This document shows positions 27,520-38,278 of a stretch of 64,000 nt of DNA, piece after piece (the first letter of the stretch is position 1; each line of letters begins with the position of its first letter). A program made the position numbers and the translations under genes. The notes under the pieces were generated by a model, which was given only the letters and a program-made list of their open reading frames with translations, was not told the DNA's origin and searched no databases. The DNA comes from Chromatiaceae bacterium (GTDB taxonomy: Bacteria; Pseudomonadota; Gammaproteobacteria; Chromatiales; Chromatiaceae). The stretch covers positions 558,001 to 622,000 of the forward strand of contig CP037918.1 in the NCBI GenBank assembly GCA_019356535.1, given 5' to 3'.

Positions 27520-27892
27520 TCAGGCAAACAGCCACTCGTGGAGCAGGCGACCGGGAGTGAAGGCAAAGGCCTCCGCGATCAGTAAGCCCACCCACGTGGA
27601 GTGCGATCATGCTGCCACGGCGGGTGCGAGGCCGCGACGCCGCATCGTCAGCCAGGGAGCCGGTACCGAGTACAGGGTAAGTAGGCGAACAGGTGGATGA
27701 AACCGAAGTGGCCGAGCGCTTGAGGGTCAACCCGCACCGGCATGAACAAGGTGGTGATGCCGGTCACCAGCATCAGTGGCATGTAGAGCCGAGCAAGTCC
27801 GCGATGCCGCCGTCGGCCAGCAACAGGGCGCCGAGCCGGAAGGCGGGCAAGACCGTGGTGAGGTGCTAGTAGGCCAGGTGGGGGTAGTCCAT
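27520..27892 (-). pseudogene. decayed DUF2306-type membrane protein gene
   Basis: Read with frame corrections, the minus strand gives MDYPHLAY, an in-frame TAG, HLTTVLPAFRLGALLLA, then after a shift LARLYMPLMLVTGITTLF and ALGHFGFIHLF. After another shift it gives LYSVPAPWLTMRRRG, then SMIALHVGGL and, after a one-base shift, LIAEAFAFTPGRLLHEWLF and a final Ala with TGA at 27520-27522. That series matches the DUF2306 membrane family. At least one stop and four frame changes are needed, so it is nonfunctional. It was convergent with the DUF255 gene. Confidence 0.8.
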
Positions 27893-28005
27893 GTTGTGCA
27901 CGAAACTATAATCAAAAAAATAGCAGACCCGCCAACGACCAGGTCCGCCCAAGCACAACAGCGTCAGGAGATCGGTGGAAACAGTATGGGTCAGAGGAGT
28001 GAGAA

Positions 28006-28347
28006 TCAATCCATGTAGGCTTTGGCCTCTTCTCCCGGATTAGGCAGGCCAGCTATCCGCCACAGTTTCCGGCAACCACCAAACAGGCCCTTCACGGCAT
28101 CTCTCTCATAACCGAGTTCCCGGCAGACGCGACGCATGGGCGGCATGGCCCCGAGTCGCAAGTAGCGGTCGCGAATGAAGGCGATGATTTGCCAGTGGGC
28201 GTCCGTCAAGGACCCAAGTTCAGTGGCCGCAATCTGTTGGGCGAGTTCTTTGGTCCATAGACTTGGATCGTAAAGAAAGCCGTCCTCGTCGAAGAGAGGG
28301 ACATCCCTCGCATAGGCATAGTCATGGTGCGAGATGGTCGTATGCAT
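28006..28347 (-). CDS. DsrC/TusE-family protein lacking both C-terminal redox cysteines (RspA-like)
   Basis: 113 residues with the DsrC/TusE fold signatures: FDEDGFLYDPSLWTKELAQ, LTDAHWQIIAFIRDRYL, PPMRRVCRELG. DsrC ends CKIAGLPKPTGCV with two essential cysteines. Here the corresponding part is WRIAGLPNP and then GEEAKAYMD, so both positions are lost (Cys to Trp, and no terminal Cys). One cysteine remains four residues earlier (FGGCRKLW). It fits the RspA-type group thought to be regulatory rather than sulfur-carrying. The ATG at 28347 is preferred over 28353 because AAGGGA is then 8 bases away. Confidence 0.85.
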   Translation of the reverse strand: MHTTISHHDYAYARDVPLFDEDGFLYDPSLWTKELAQQIAATELGSLTDAHWQIIAFIRDRYLRLGAMPPMRRVCRELGYERDAVKGLFGGCRKLWRIAGLPNPGEEAKAYMD

Positions 28348-28353
28348 TTTCAT

Positions 28354-28899
28354 CTTCCCTTGGTCTAATGATCTATTGTTGGTATGTGTGTTTCAGTTGC
28401 TCTAACGAAGCCACTCTATTTGCCTGGTGCCAATGGCTTTGCAGAGAGGTGCCATGCGACCTTGATACGCATTAGCCCTTTGTGTCTCAGGCCATATTCG
28501 CGGTTCCGGCTTGACCTGATAGGAGTATCTGCCAGGGGGTGAATCATGTAAAATGATTGAATGTGAACAGATATCTAAAAAAATGATAATAGTATGGGCT
28601 GCTGCGGCAATTACGCTCTCTGGGGAAGCGGGTCGAGAACGCTTTCAGCGTGAGCCGTACTGCTGAGCAACGGCATCTTCTCCAGTCTGCCGTCTCCTGG
28701 CCTCTGGTTCACTTGCCTCATCATCAATGTCCACCAGGGAAAGCAGGCGCTGCACAAGACCACCTGTTGGCACCGGACATAAGACCCTAAGGGAAATTCC
28801 GAAAGAGTCCCTGTTCATGCAGAAATTCTCTTGTCCCGCTGACGCATTGAGAGTCCGCACCGATAACGCTGCTTGGCCTGACCGATGCCCGCCTGATGA
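28354..28899. other. noncoding stretch of lower GC
   Basis: No convincing gene. The region is less GC-rich than its surroundings and includes a palindrome AATCAT-GTAAA-ATGATT at 28542-28558, a possible operator. A minus-strand open frame across 28645-29235 overlaps the transposase remnant and is not a credible protein. Confidence 0.5.
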
Positions 28900-29220
28900 A
28901 GCGTAGCAAGCGTACGCCCAAGAGCGGTTTCTTGAAGAGATGGGCCAGATCATCCTCTGGGAGCGGCTCATTGCCTGCATCGAGCCCCCACTATCCACGG
29001 GTCTCGTAACGGCCGCTTCCCGATTCCCCTGGAACAGATGCTGCGCAGCTACCTGCTCCAGCACTTCTTCAACTACTCCGGCCCGGCAATGAAGGAACCC
29101 CCTGCGAGGTGCCTTTGTATTACCGCTTTGTTGGCCGAGCTCTGGTCTTGGGCGCGATCCTCGGCGAAACCACGATCTGCAACTTTCGGCGCCTATTGGA
29201 ACGTCATGACGTGTGCCTTG
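28900..29220 (+). pseudogene. IS5-family transposase fragment, frameshifted
   Basis: Three plus-strand frames together give an IS5-like N-terminus: KRSKRTPK, then RFLEEMGQIILWERLIACIEP, then NGRFPIPLEQMLRSYLL and QHFFNYSGPAMKE, then YYRFVGRALVLG and ETTICNFRRLLERHDV. These match the order of IS5 blocks (FLEEM, NGRPPI-x-LERML, ETT-x-C-x-FRxLLERH). Frames change at least twice, and the C-terminal half with most of the DDE core is missing. No terminal repeats were found. Confidence 0.8.
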
Positions 29221-29311
29221 GCTAATCTGTACCAAGTCAGGTGAAGTTTGCTGACCGCTGTGGGGTAGGTGTTCCCGGGGGCCGCTGAAAATGGCAGAAA
29301 ATCATCGACAT

Positions 29312-30268
29312 TTATCCTGGCGGTGAACTCTTGGATATTTTTGGAGTTTCCCTTGTAACTCCATGCCATTGATTGGGTTTCGTAATGCGAGACTGAAGCA
29401 GTTCTATGAAGTATTGTTGGTAACGACGCAGGTATTTTTCTTTCTTGTACGCGATGTTGGTGACCTCCCACGGAAAAAGGTTGCTGAGGTCACGTATCAC
29501 CAGGTCGCTGTCCTGATCCGGCATGTAGGCTATGCTGGCAATAATGCCAACCCCCAGGCCTTCACGGACATAGGTTTTGATTACATCAGTATCTGCCGCG
29601 CTGAGCACAACTCGCGGTGTCAGCCCGGCTTTCGAGAAGGCCTCACTGAAGTGGCCACGACCGGTAAGGCCAAACACGTAAGTGATAATGGGATATTCGC
29701 ACAAAGCCTTCAGGGTTAAGCGCTTGCGCGCCAGCAAGGGATGATCTGCAGTGGCAATGAGACTGCGATTCCAGCGGTAGCAGGGGATGCAGGTCAATGC
29801 CGGCTGCTCGGCCAAGGCCTCTGTACAAATGGAAAGGTCGACCTTGTCCTCCAGAACCATACCGACCAGTTGTTGCGGGGTGGCCTGGTGTATCTGAAGT
29901 TCCACCCCCGGATAGTCGGCCCGGAAGGCCTTGATGGCCGGGGGCAGAACGTAACGGGCCTGGGTATGGGTTGCGCCAATCCGAAGTACCCCGCGGGTAT
30001 GATCAACATGTTCGCGGCCTACCTCCAGAATATTGCGCGCATCTGCGAGTGTCTGGCGCGCATACCACACCACCTTCTCACCCACCTCGGTAAGACCGAT
30101 CAGGCGTTTTCCGTGACGAAGAAACAGCCTGGCGCCAACCTCCTCCTCCAGCCGGCTAAGGTGCTGGGAGACGGCAGACTGGACAAGATGCAGTTGTTCA
30201 GCGGCGCGGCTTACGCTGAAACCGTTTTCGACCAGTGTAATCAGGGAGCGTAATTGTCGTAGTTCCAT
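29312..30268 (-). CDS. LysR-type regulator of the CysB/Cbl group
   Basis: 318 residues. N-terminal winged HTH (FSVSRAAEQLHLVQSAVSQHL) and a substrate-binding domain beginning near residue 90. The CysB signature THTQARYVLP, CYRWNRSLIATADHPL, YVFGLTGRG and ADTDVIKTYVREGLGVGIIAS align closely with CysB/Cbl, which sense acetylserine, sulfate or sulfonate status. The residues after IKTYVREGLG are conserved. It probably regulates sulfur assimilation or oxidation genes; no obvious target is adjacent except the DsrC-family gene 1 kb away. Upstream of its start (30269-30350) the DNA is AT-rich, as expected for a promoter. Confidence 0.88.
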   Translation of the reverse strand: MELRQLRSLITLVENGFSVSRAAEQLHLVQSAVSQHLSRLEEEVGARLFLRHGKRLIGLTEVGEKVVWYARQTLADARNILEVGREHVDHTRGVLRIGATHTQARYVLPPAIKAFRADYPGVELQIHQATPQQLVGMVLEDKVDLSICTEALAEQPALTCIPCYRWNRSLIATADHPLLARKRLTLKALCEYPIITYVFGLTGRGHFSEAFSKAGLTPRVVLSAADTDVIKTYVREGLGVGIIASIAYMPDQDSDLVIRDLSNLFPWEVTNIAYKKEKYLRRYQQYFIELLQSRITKPNQWHGVTRETPKISKSSPPG

Positions 30269-31011
30269 ATTATTATCATTAAATGTGATAAATATTCCCT
30301 GGTCATCATTTTACATGCCTCTAAAGACCAATAAATACTATCTGCCAGACTGCGCACTGGGTATGTGAGCCAGGGAGTGCCTGGCCTATGGCGAAATACG
30401 ATACGCAGGATAATTCTGTGGCCTTGTCGCCGTTAAGCGAGTTGACTTCCCCCTGCTGGAAGCGCTCCGGAGTCTGTCCTCGCTGGTGCCAGTGGCATGG
30501 GTAAGCGGTTACCTGGCCGGGGTAGGTCGCCGGTGGGGAACATCAGACGTTAAGCCGGGCGTCAGCCAGAATCTGACGTTCTGTATGCCACTCAGACCGG
30601 CAATGCCTGGCGTTTCGCTGGAACTCTTGGAGAGCGTGCGAACGCACAGAGGCTGAACGCACGAGTGCTTGCGTTGGATGCCGACCGGCCACGTGACATC
30701 GCAAGGAGCGACTGGTGTTGCTGGTGGTGAGCACTCATGGGGGAGGGCAAGCTACCTGGGTCATCCCTCGAACTGCGCGAGGGATCACGCCGGCAGGGTG
30801 CCACACAAGGCGGTGTTGCGGTTATCGATTGAATTCTGGCCTGTTTTTATGGAAAAAATAAGCCAGGTCCCCGTCAATTGAGAGCCTGGCTCATTCCAAC
30901 AACGGAACTTATTGTTGTGCTGCGAATGAACGCCGGAGCAACTATGCTTTCTTGTAACCATAAGTAGGCCAGAACGGCCAACTTATGATTGCAGGCGGCG
31001 CTGGGTGCAAA
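30269..31011. other. 743-base gap without a recognised gene
   Basis: Only short random frames are present. Visible structure: an AT-rich start likely holding the promoter of the CysB-like gene, GAACGCAC direct repeats near 30638-30662, and a hairpin AGCCAGG / CCTGGCT near 30860-30893. Possibly debris of an element, but I recognise none. Confidence 0.5.
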
Positions 31012-31087
31012 TGGTGGGCCCACCAGGATTCGAACCTGGGACCAAGAGATTATGAGTCTCCTGCTCTAACCGCTGAGCTATAGGCCC
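31012..31087 (-). tRNA. tRNA with CAU anticodon, tRNA-Ile2 type
   Basis: The minus strand folds as a 76-base cloverleaf with encoded CCA: acceptor GGGCCTA / TGGGCCC, D-arm AGCTCAGCGGTTAGAGC, anticodon loop CTCATAA, T-arm CCAGG-TTCGAAT-CCTGG and discriminator A. The anticodon is CAU. The GACTCATAATC context matches isoleucine tRNAs whose C34 is modified to lysidine to read AUA (E. coli ileX/ileY) better than elongator Met. It follows rpoD on the same strand. Confidence 0.93.
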
Positions 31088-31138
31088 GGTTGTTGGTTGC
31101 TGGTTGCGGGATGATAGCAGAAGCATGGGGTGGATCGT

Positions 31139-31168
31139 GGCCGGGGCAGGCCCGGCCGGGCCCCGGCC
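31139..31168 (-). terminator. strong hairpin after rpoD, no U-run
   Basis: GGCCGGGGC (31139-31147) pairs with GCCCCGGCC (31160-31168). No T-run follows on the minus strand, so it may only partly terminate, with read-through into the tRNA gene, or may protect the 3' end. Confidence 0.45.
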
Positions 31169-31194
31169 CGACATCCTTGTCGGTTACTCGATCC

Positions 31195-32982
<1,788 letters not shown>

Positions 32983-33099
32983 GGAAGTCCTCAGGAGGTT
33001 GATTCAACCTGGTGGCGACAATGCGCCGGGCGAAAAGAATCAGGCACTATAGCACGTGGGCGCTGTCTGCGCCATATCGGCAGGCCTTGATCGTCAGAC

Positions 33100-34827
33100 T
33101 CAGGGGCGTCGGTAGAGTTCCCTAAGTCGTTGTTTTTCTTCTTCCGACATGGTGGAGAGGCTGGTCGATTTCAAGAGTGCCTCGCGTTGTTCCGCGCGTT
33201 GCTTTTCGATCAGCCGGCGCAGGATGCCGACCAACTGTTCGGCGGCGTCGTCCTGTACTGCCAGCTCGGTCACTGCCAACTGCGCGAAGATGCCACGCAG
33301 GCGTTCGTTGGTGGTCGATTCGACCAGTGCGGCGCTGTGGGTGTCGGGGTGAGCGCGGATGCGCTCGAGCAGCTCGCGCAGCACCTCGATGCCGGGTGTC
33401 TCGAGGCTTTCCCAGCCGGTGGGCAGCTCGGCCTGGGCGGCCTCGGGGTATTGCAGCAGCAGGGCAATGGCGCGGCGCATGGGTGGCATGGTCCCCGGTC
33501 CCTGGCGAGAGGCGGGCCGGGTGTGTCGGGTGCCGGGAGTGGCGGCTGACTCGGGGGGCGGGAGTTCGACGGATACACCTACTCGTGTGGTCAGTGCCTG
33601 TTCCATCATGGAACGGAAGGTGCCGGCCGGCAGTTTCGCCAGCAGTGGGCGGGCCAGGTCGGCCAGACGGGCGCGGCCGTCGATGCTGCTCATGTCGGTC
33701 TGTGCTTCGAGGCGTGCGAACAGGAATTCCGACAGCGGCTGGGCGCGTGCGACTTCGTCGAGAAAGGCCTGGCGGCCGATCTTGCGCACCAGGGTGTCCG
33801 GGTCCTCGCCCTCGGGCAGGAACAGGAAGCGTGCCTGGCGGCCATCTTTCATCAGCGGCAGGGCGGTCTCCAGTGCCTTCCAGGCGGCGGCACGCCCGGC
33901 GCGGTCGCCGTCGAAGCAGAACACCACTTCGTTGCAGGCGCGGTAGAGCTTGTTCAGGTGGTCTGCTGTGGTGGCTGTGCCCAGGGTGGCCACCGCGTTG
34001 CGGATCTCGTACTGCGCCAGCGCCACCACGTCCATGTAGCCCTCGACCACCAGGATGCGCTCGAGCTGGCGGTGTGCCTGGCGTGCCTGGTACAGGCCGT
34101 AGAGCTCGCGGCCCTTGTGGAAGATCGGCGTCTCGGGTGAGTTGAGATACTTGGGCTTGCCGTCGCCCAACAGACGGCCGCCGAAGCCGACTACCCGGCC
34201 GCGCCCGTCGTGGATGGGGAAGATGATGCGCTCGCGCAGGCGGTCGTAGGTCCGGCCGTTGTCGTTGGTGGTGGTCAGTCCGGCCTCGGCCAGCTGGCGG
34301 CGGGACTTGTCGTCCTTGCCGAAGCGTGCCAGCACGTTACCCCAGCCCGGAGGTGCGAAGCCGATGCCGAAGGTCTCGATCACCTGTTCGCTGAGGCCGC
34401 GACCGGCCAGGTAGTCGCGGGCGTGCCTGGAGTCGGGGTGGGTGTGCAGTTGCTCGCGGTAGAAGGCGGCGACCTGCTCGAGCAGCGCGTACAGCGGACC
34501 GTGATCCGGGCCCTGTTCGAAGGTAATCTCACGCGGGATCTCCAGGCCCTGCCTGGCGGCCAGTTCTTCGATCGCCTCGGGGAAGCTGAGGCCGTCGTAT
34601 TCCATCAGGAAGCCGATGGCGGTGCCGTGCGCGCCGCAACCGAAGCAGTGGTAGAACTGCTTGGCGGGACTGACGGTGAAAGAGGGGGTCTTCTCAGTGT
34701 GGAAGGGGCAGCAGGCCTGGTATTCGCGCCCGGCCTTCTTCAGCGGCACGCGCTGGTTGATCAGCTCGACGATGTCGGTGCGGCTGAGGAGTTCGTCGAT
34801 GAATTGCTGCGGGATCTTGCCGGCCAT
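33100..34827 (-). CDS. dnaG: DNA primase
   Basis: 575 residues. N-terminal CHC2 zinc domain (CCPFHTEKTPSF, FYHCFGCGAHG), catalytic TOPRIM core (ILVVEGYMDVVALAQ, VFCFDGDRAGR) and a C-terminal helicase-interaction domain. Synthesises RNA primers at the replication fork. The ATG at 34827 is used; an in-frame TTG at 34833 is only two codons longer. Confidence 0.98.
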   Translation of the reverse strand: MAGKIPQQFIDELLSRTDIVELINQRVPLKKAGREYQACCPFHTEKTPSFTVSPAKQFYHCFGCGAHGTAIGFLMEYDGLSFPEAIEELAARQGLEIPREITFEQGPDHGPLYALLEQVAAFYREQLHTHPDSRHARDYLAGRGLSEQVIETFGIGFAPPGWGNVLARFGKDDKSRRQLAEAGLTTTNDNGRTYDRLRERIIFPIHDGRGRVVGFGGRLLGDGKPKYLNSPETPIFHKGRELYGLYQARQAHRQLERILVVEGYMDVVALAQYEIRNAVATLGTATTADHLNKLYRACNEVVFCFDGDRAGRAAAWKALETALPLMKDGRQARFLFLPEGEDPDTLVRKIGRQAFLDEVARAQPLSEFLFARLEAQTDMSSIDGRARLADLARPLLAKLPAGTFRSMMEQALTTRVGVSVELPPPESAATPGTRHTRPASRQGPGTMPPMRRAIALLLQYPEAAQAELPTGWESLETPGIEVLRELLERIRAHPDTHSAALVESTTNERLRGIFAQLAVTELAVQDDAAEQLVGILRRLIEKQRAEQREALLKSTSLSTMSEEEKQRLRELYRRP

Positions 34828-34871
34828 GGGCAAAGACTAGCAGCCGGGGGCAGGGGCGTGGCGAGATGCGC

Positions 34872-35315
34872 TCAGGCCAGCTTCTGCTTGACCAGGGCGC
34901 TGACCTGGCCCATGTCGGCGCGGCCCTGCACCTGCGGCTTGACCTTGCCCATCACCTTGCCCATGTCGCGCATGGAGCTGGCGCCCGTCTCGGCGATGGC
35001 CTGCTCGACGATGGCCGCGAGCTCGGCCTCGGTCAGGGCCTCCGGCAGGTAGTCCTGGATGATTGCCATCTCGGCCTGCTCGGCTGCGGCCAGCTCGTCG
35101 CGGCCGGCCTCAGTGTATTGCGCGATGCTGTCGCGGCGCTGCTTGACCATCTTGTCGAGCACCGCCAGCACCTGCTCGTCGTCGAGCTCGATGCGCTCGT
35201 CCACCTCGCGCTGCTTGATCGCGGCGAGGATCAGGCGGATGACGCCCAGACGCGCCTTGTCGCCCGCCTTCATGGCGGACTTCATGTCGTCCTGGATGCG
35301 GGCTTTCAGCGACAT
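34872..35315 (-). CDS. yqeY: GatB/YqeY domain protein
   Basis: 147 residues: all-helical YqeY domain (MSLKARIQDDMKSAMKAGDK, DYLPEALTEAELAAIV, GKVMGKVKPQVQGRADM) related to the tail of the GatB amidotransferase subunit. It probably binds tRNA or influences tRNA-dependent amidation; exact role unknown. Sits between rpsU and dnaG, 11 bases after rpsU, a frequent arrangement outside enterobacteria. The longer frame to 35579 covers rpsU in antiphase and is spurious. Confidence 0.93.
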   Translation of the reverse strand: MSLKARIQDDMKSAMKAGDKARLGVIRLILAAIKQREVDERIELDDEQVLAVLDKMVKQRRDSIAQYTEAGRDELAAAEQAEMAIIQDYLPEALTEAELAAIVEQAIAETGASSMRDMGKVMGKVKPQVQGRADMGQVSALVKQKLA

Positions 35316-35326
35316 GGCGCGGACGG

Positions 35327-35542
35327 TCAGTACGGGCGCTCGAAGCGACGCGCTTCGCGTGCCAGCTTCTTCTGCCAACGCTTGACGGCGGCAGCGGCCT
35401 TGCGCTTGCGCTCCCAGGTGGGCTTTTCGTAGTACTCGCGGCGACGCACCTCGGCCAGGATACCGGCCTTCTCGCAGGAGCGCTTGAAGCGGCGCAGGGC
35501 GACTTCGAAGGGTTCGTTCTCTTTTACACGGACGTGTGGCAT
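35327..35542 (-). CDS. rpsU: 30S ribosomal protein S21
   Basis: 71 residues, [20 protein letters not shown], then [20 protein letters not shown] and a very basic tail, full S21 length. First gene of the macromolecular-synthesis block and divergent from tsaD with a 123-base shared promoter region. Confidence 0.97.
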   Translation of the reverse strand: MPHVRVKENEPFEVALRRFKRSCEKAGILAEVRRREYYEKPTWERKRKAAAAVKRWQKKLAREARRFERPY

Positions 35543-35665
35543 GGCTTCCTCTGGGCTCCAGACCCGTTAGACTGAACACCTGGCCGCCACCACGCAGTAT
35601 CGCGGGTGGGCGGAAAGGCGCAGGATTCTACTGCGCGACCACGAGAATTGCAAAAGGAAATCCGT

Positions 35666-36697
35666 ATGCGGGTACTGGGTATCGAGACCTCCTGCGACGA
35701 GACCGGCGTGGCCCTCTACGACGGCGAACAGGGCCTGCTGGCGCACGCCGTCTACAGTCAGGTCGAGCTGCACGCCGACTATGGCGGCGTGGTGCCGGAG
35801 TTGGCCTCGCGCGATCATGTACGCAAGCTGGCCCCCATGGTGCGCCAGTTGCTCGAGCAGGCTGGCTTGTCTGGCCGTGACATCGACGGGGTGGCCTATA
35901 CCGCCGGGCCGGGCCTGGCTGGCGCCCTGTTGGTGGGCGCGGCCTTCGGACGCAGCCTGGCGACCGCCTGGGGCGTGCCGGCGATCGGCGTGCACCACAT
36001 GGAAGGGCACCTGCTCGCGCCGCTGCTCGAGGCCGAACACCCGGGTTTTCCCTTCGTCGCTCTGCTGGTCTCGGGGGGGCATACCCAGCTGGTGCGGGTC
36101 GAGGGCATCGGGCGTTATCACCTGCTCGGCGAGTCTGTGGACGATGCGGCCGGCGAGGCCTTCGACAAGACCGCCAAACTGCTGGGGTTGGGCTATCCGG
36201 GTGGCCCGGCGCTGGCGGCTCTGGCCGAGCAGGGCGATCCCGATCGCTTTCATTTTCCGCGGCCCATGACCGATCGGCCGGGGCTGGACTTCAGCTTCTC
36301 CGGGCTCAAGACTTTTGCGCTGACCACCTGGCAACAGGAGGGGGCAGGACTCGATGCCACCGCCCGGGAGCGCCTGCGTGCCGACATCGCCCGCGCCTTC
36401 GAGGACGCGGTGGTCGATACCCTGCTCATCAAGTGCCGGCGTGCGCTCGAGCAGGCCAGAGTCAATGACCTGGTGCTCGCCGGTGGGGTCAGCGCCAACC
36501 GGCGCCTGCGCGCGGCCATGGATGCCATGACGGCAGCGCGCGGTGCCCGCGCCTGGTATCCGCGCCCGGAGCTGTGCACCGACAATGGCGCCATGATCGC
36601 CTATGCCGGCTGGGCACGCCTTCGTGCTGGCCAGCACGAAGGCCCGGGCTTCGATATTCATCCGCGCTGGTCCATGACTGAACTCGGCGCGGTATGA
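35666..36697 (+). CDS. tsaD: tRNA N6-adenosine threonylcarbamoyltransferase TsaD
   Basis: 343 residues. Transfers threonylcarbamoyl to A37 of ANN-decoding tRNAs with TsaB/TsaE. Metal-binding HxxxH in [16 protein letters not shown]-fold motifs [11 protein letters not shown] and VSGGHTQLV, and [12 protein letters not shown] near the end. The ATG at 35666 follows AAGGAAA; the frame from 35606 is too long. Confidence 0.97.
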   Translation: MRVLGIETSCDETGVALYDGEQGLLAHAVYSQVELHADYGGVVPELASRDHVRKLAPMVRQLLEQAGLSGRDIDGVAYTAGPGLAGALLVGAAFGRSLATAWGVPAIGVHHMEGHLLAPLLEAEHPGFPFVALLVSGGHTQLVRVEGIGRYHLLGESVDDAAGEAFDKTAKLLGLGYPGGPALAALAEQGDPDRFHFPRPMTDRPGLDFSFSGLKTFALTTWQQEGAGLDATARERLRADIARAFEDAVVDTLLIKCRRALEQARVNDLVLAGGVSANRRLRAAMDAMTAARGARAWYPRPELCTDNGAMIAYAGWARLRAGQHEGPGFDIHPRWSMTELGAV

Positions 36698-36731
36698 CAT
36701 CTCGAGGCCGTGCGTGGTGCCCGTATCGCGA

Positions 36732-37316
36732 TCAGTTGCCGATGCGAGCCTCTTCGCCCGATAGCAGTTTGCGGATGTTGCTGCGGTGCCGCCAGAACAG
36801 CAGCAGGGTGATGAGAGTCTGCATGACGATCAGTTCCGGCGCTGGCCAGAACCACCAGACGATCACGGGAGCCAGTCCCTGCGAGACCAGTGCTGCCAGC
36901 GAGGAGATGCGCAGTACCTTGGCCACGAACAGCCAGATCGCCGCGATGCTCAGGCCGATCGGCCAGTACAGGCCAAACTGCACGCCCAGCGCGGTGGCCA
37001 CGCCCTTGCCGCCGCGAAAGCCGAAGAACACCGGGTAGAGGTGGCCGAGAAAAGCGGCCAGCCCGGTTAGTGCCAGTACCAGGGGGGAGACCACCAGCCA
37101 GTGTGCCACCAGCATTGGCAGCAGGCCCTTGAGCGAGTCACCCAGCAAGGTGATGGCCGCGGCCTTCTTGCCGCCGATGCGCAACACGTTGGTCGCCCCC
37201 GGGTTGCCCGAGCCCTCGCCGCGCGGATCGGGCAGGCCCATCAGGCGGCAGACCAGGATGGCGCTGGAGACCGAGCCCAGCAGGTAGGCGGCGAAGACGA
37301 TCAGGTATTCGGGCAT
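36732..37316 (-). CDS. plsY: glycerol-3-phosphate acyltransferase PlsY
   Basis: 194-residue inner-membrane enzyme that acylates glycerol-3-phosphate from acyl-phosphate. Motifs GSGNPGATNVLR, FGFRGGKGVAT and YLLGSVSSAILV, with five to seven transmembrane helices. Start at 37316 gives MPEYLIVFAAYLLG; the longer frame from 37385 is not family-like. Convergent with tsaD. Confidence 0.96.
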   Translation of the reverse strand: MPEYLIVFAAYLLGSVSSAILVCRLMGLPDPRGEGSGNPGATNVLRIGGKKAAAITLLGDSLKGLLPMLVAHWLVVSPLVLALTGLAAFLGHLYPVFFGFRGGKGVATALGVQFGLYWPIGLSIAAIWLFVAKVLRISSLAALVSQGLAPVIVWWFWPAPELIVMQTLITLLLFWRHRSNIRKLLSGEEARIGN

Positions 37317-37427
37317 GCGGCGCTCCGGAATAGGGGGGTCACGGGGCGAATTTTTACCACGAACGGGGACGAGGCGGCGACACAATGGTGGTAATCTTGC
37401 GGCCCCGAGCAGCGAGCGGAAGCATCC

Positions 37428-37784
37428 ATGGACATTGTCTACCTGCGCGGCCTGCGCATCGACACCATCATCGGCATCTACGACTGGGAGCGGCGCACCC
37501 GCCAGACCGTGATCCTGGACCTGGAGATGGGCACCGATATCTCCCGCGCCGCGGCCAGCGAATGCATCGAGGACACCCTCAACTACAAGGCGGTCGCCAA
37601 GCGCCTGATTCAGTTTGTGAGCGAGAGCGAGTTCCAGCTGGTCGAGACCCTGGCCGAGCGCTGCGCAGCCATCGTCATGCAGGAGTTCGGCGTGCCCTGG
37701 CTGCGCCTGAGCCTGAACAAGAAGGGCGCGGTGCGCGGGGCCACCGACGTGGGCGTGATCATCGAGCGCGGGTGCCGCGACTGA
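37428..37784 (+). CDS. folB: dihydroneopterin aldolase
   Basis: 118 residues. Converts 7,8-dihydroneopterin to 6-hydroxymethyl-dihydropterin in folate synthesis. Family marks: MDIVYLRGLRIDTIIGIYDWERR, the catalytic Glu/Lys region and LNKKGAVRGATDVGVIIER. Stop shares one base with the folK start, so the next step's gene is coupled to it. Confidence 0.96.
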   Translation: MDIVYLRGLRIDTIIGIYDWERRTRQTVILDLEMGTDISRAAASECIEDTLNYKAVAKRLIQFVSESEFQLVETLAERCAAIVMQEFGVPWLRLSLNKKGAVRGATDVGVIIERGCRD

Positions 37785-38275
37785 TGCCGCGGGTCTGGGT
37801 CAGCATCGGCAGCAACATCGAGCGCGAGCGCCACGTGCGCGCCGCGGTCGAGGCTCTGCGCGCGCGCTTCGGCGACCTGATCCTGTCGCCGGTGTACGAG
37901 ACCCCGGCCGAAGGCTTCGACGGTGATCCCTTCTACAATCTGGTGGCCGGCTTTGATACCGACCTGCTTCCCGCAACACTGCATGCCGAGCTGCGTGCCA
38001 TCGAGGACGCCAACGGCCGCCGCCGTGATGCCGGCAAGTTCTCTGCGCGCACCCTGGATATCGATGTGCTCACCTATGGTGACCAGTGCGATGCCACGGG
38101 CGGCAAGCTACTGCCGCGCGATGAGATCACCCGCTACGCCTTCGTGCTCAAGCCGCTGGCTGACGTGGCCGGCGATGAGCGCCACCCGGTGCTGGGGCGT
38201 ACCTATGCCGAGCTGTGGGCCGACTTCGACGGTGCCGGGCACGATGCCCTGCGGGTGGTGCCGCTGGGCTTGTGA
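37784..38275 (+). CDS. folK: 6-hydroxymethyl-dihydropterin pyrophosphokinase
   Basis: 163 residues, next folate step after FolB. SIGSNIERERHVRAAV, the SPVYETPA motif and the substrate/Mg signature RRRDAGKFSARTLDIDVL. Start at 37784 overlaps the folB TGA by one base; a frame from 37385 is a shadow. Confidence 0.96.
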   Translation: MPRVWVSIGSNIERERHVRAAVEALRARFGDLILSPVYETPAEGFDGDPFYNLVAGFDTDLLPATLHAELRAIEDANGRRRDAGKFSARTLDIDVLTYGDQCDATGGKLLPRDEITRYAFVLKPLADVAGDERHPVLGRTYAELWADFDGAGHDALRVVPLGL

Positions 38276-38278
38276 GGG

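Noticed and set aside
30269..31011. Possible intron or retron RNA in the gap before the tRNA
   Set aside because: No group II domain V, no reverse transcriptase, and no conserved ends were found; only an isolated hairpin and short repeats.
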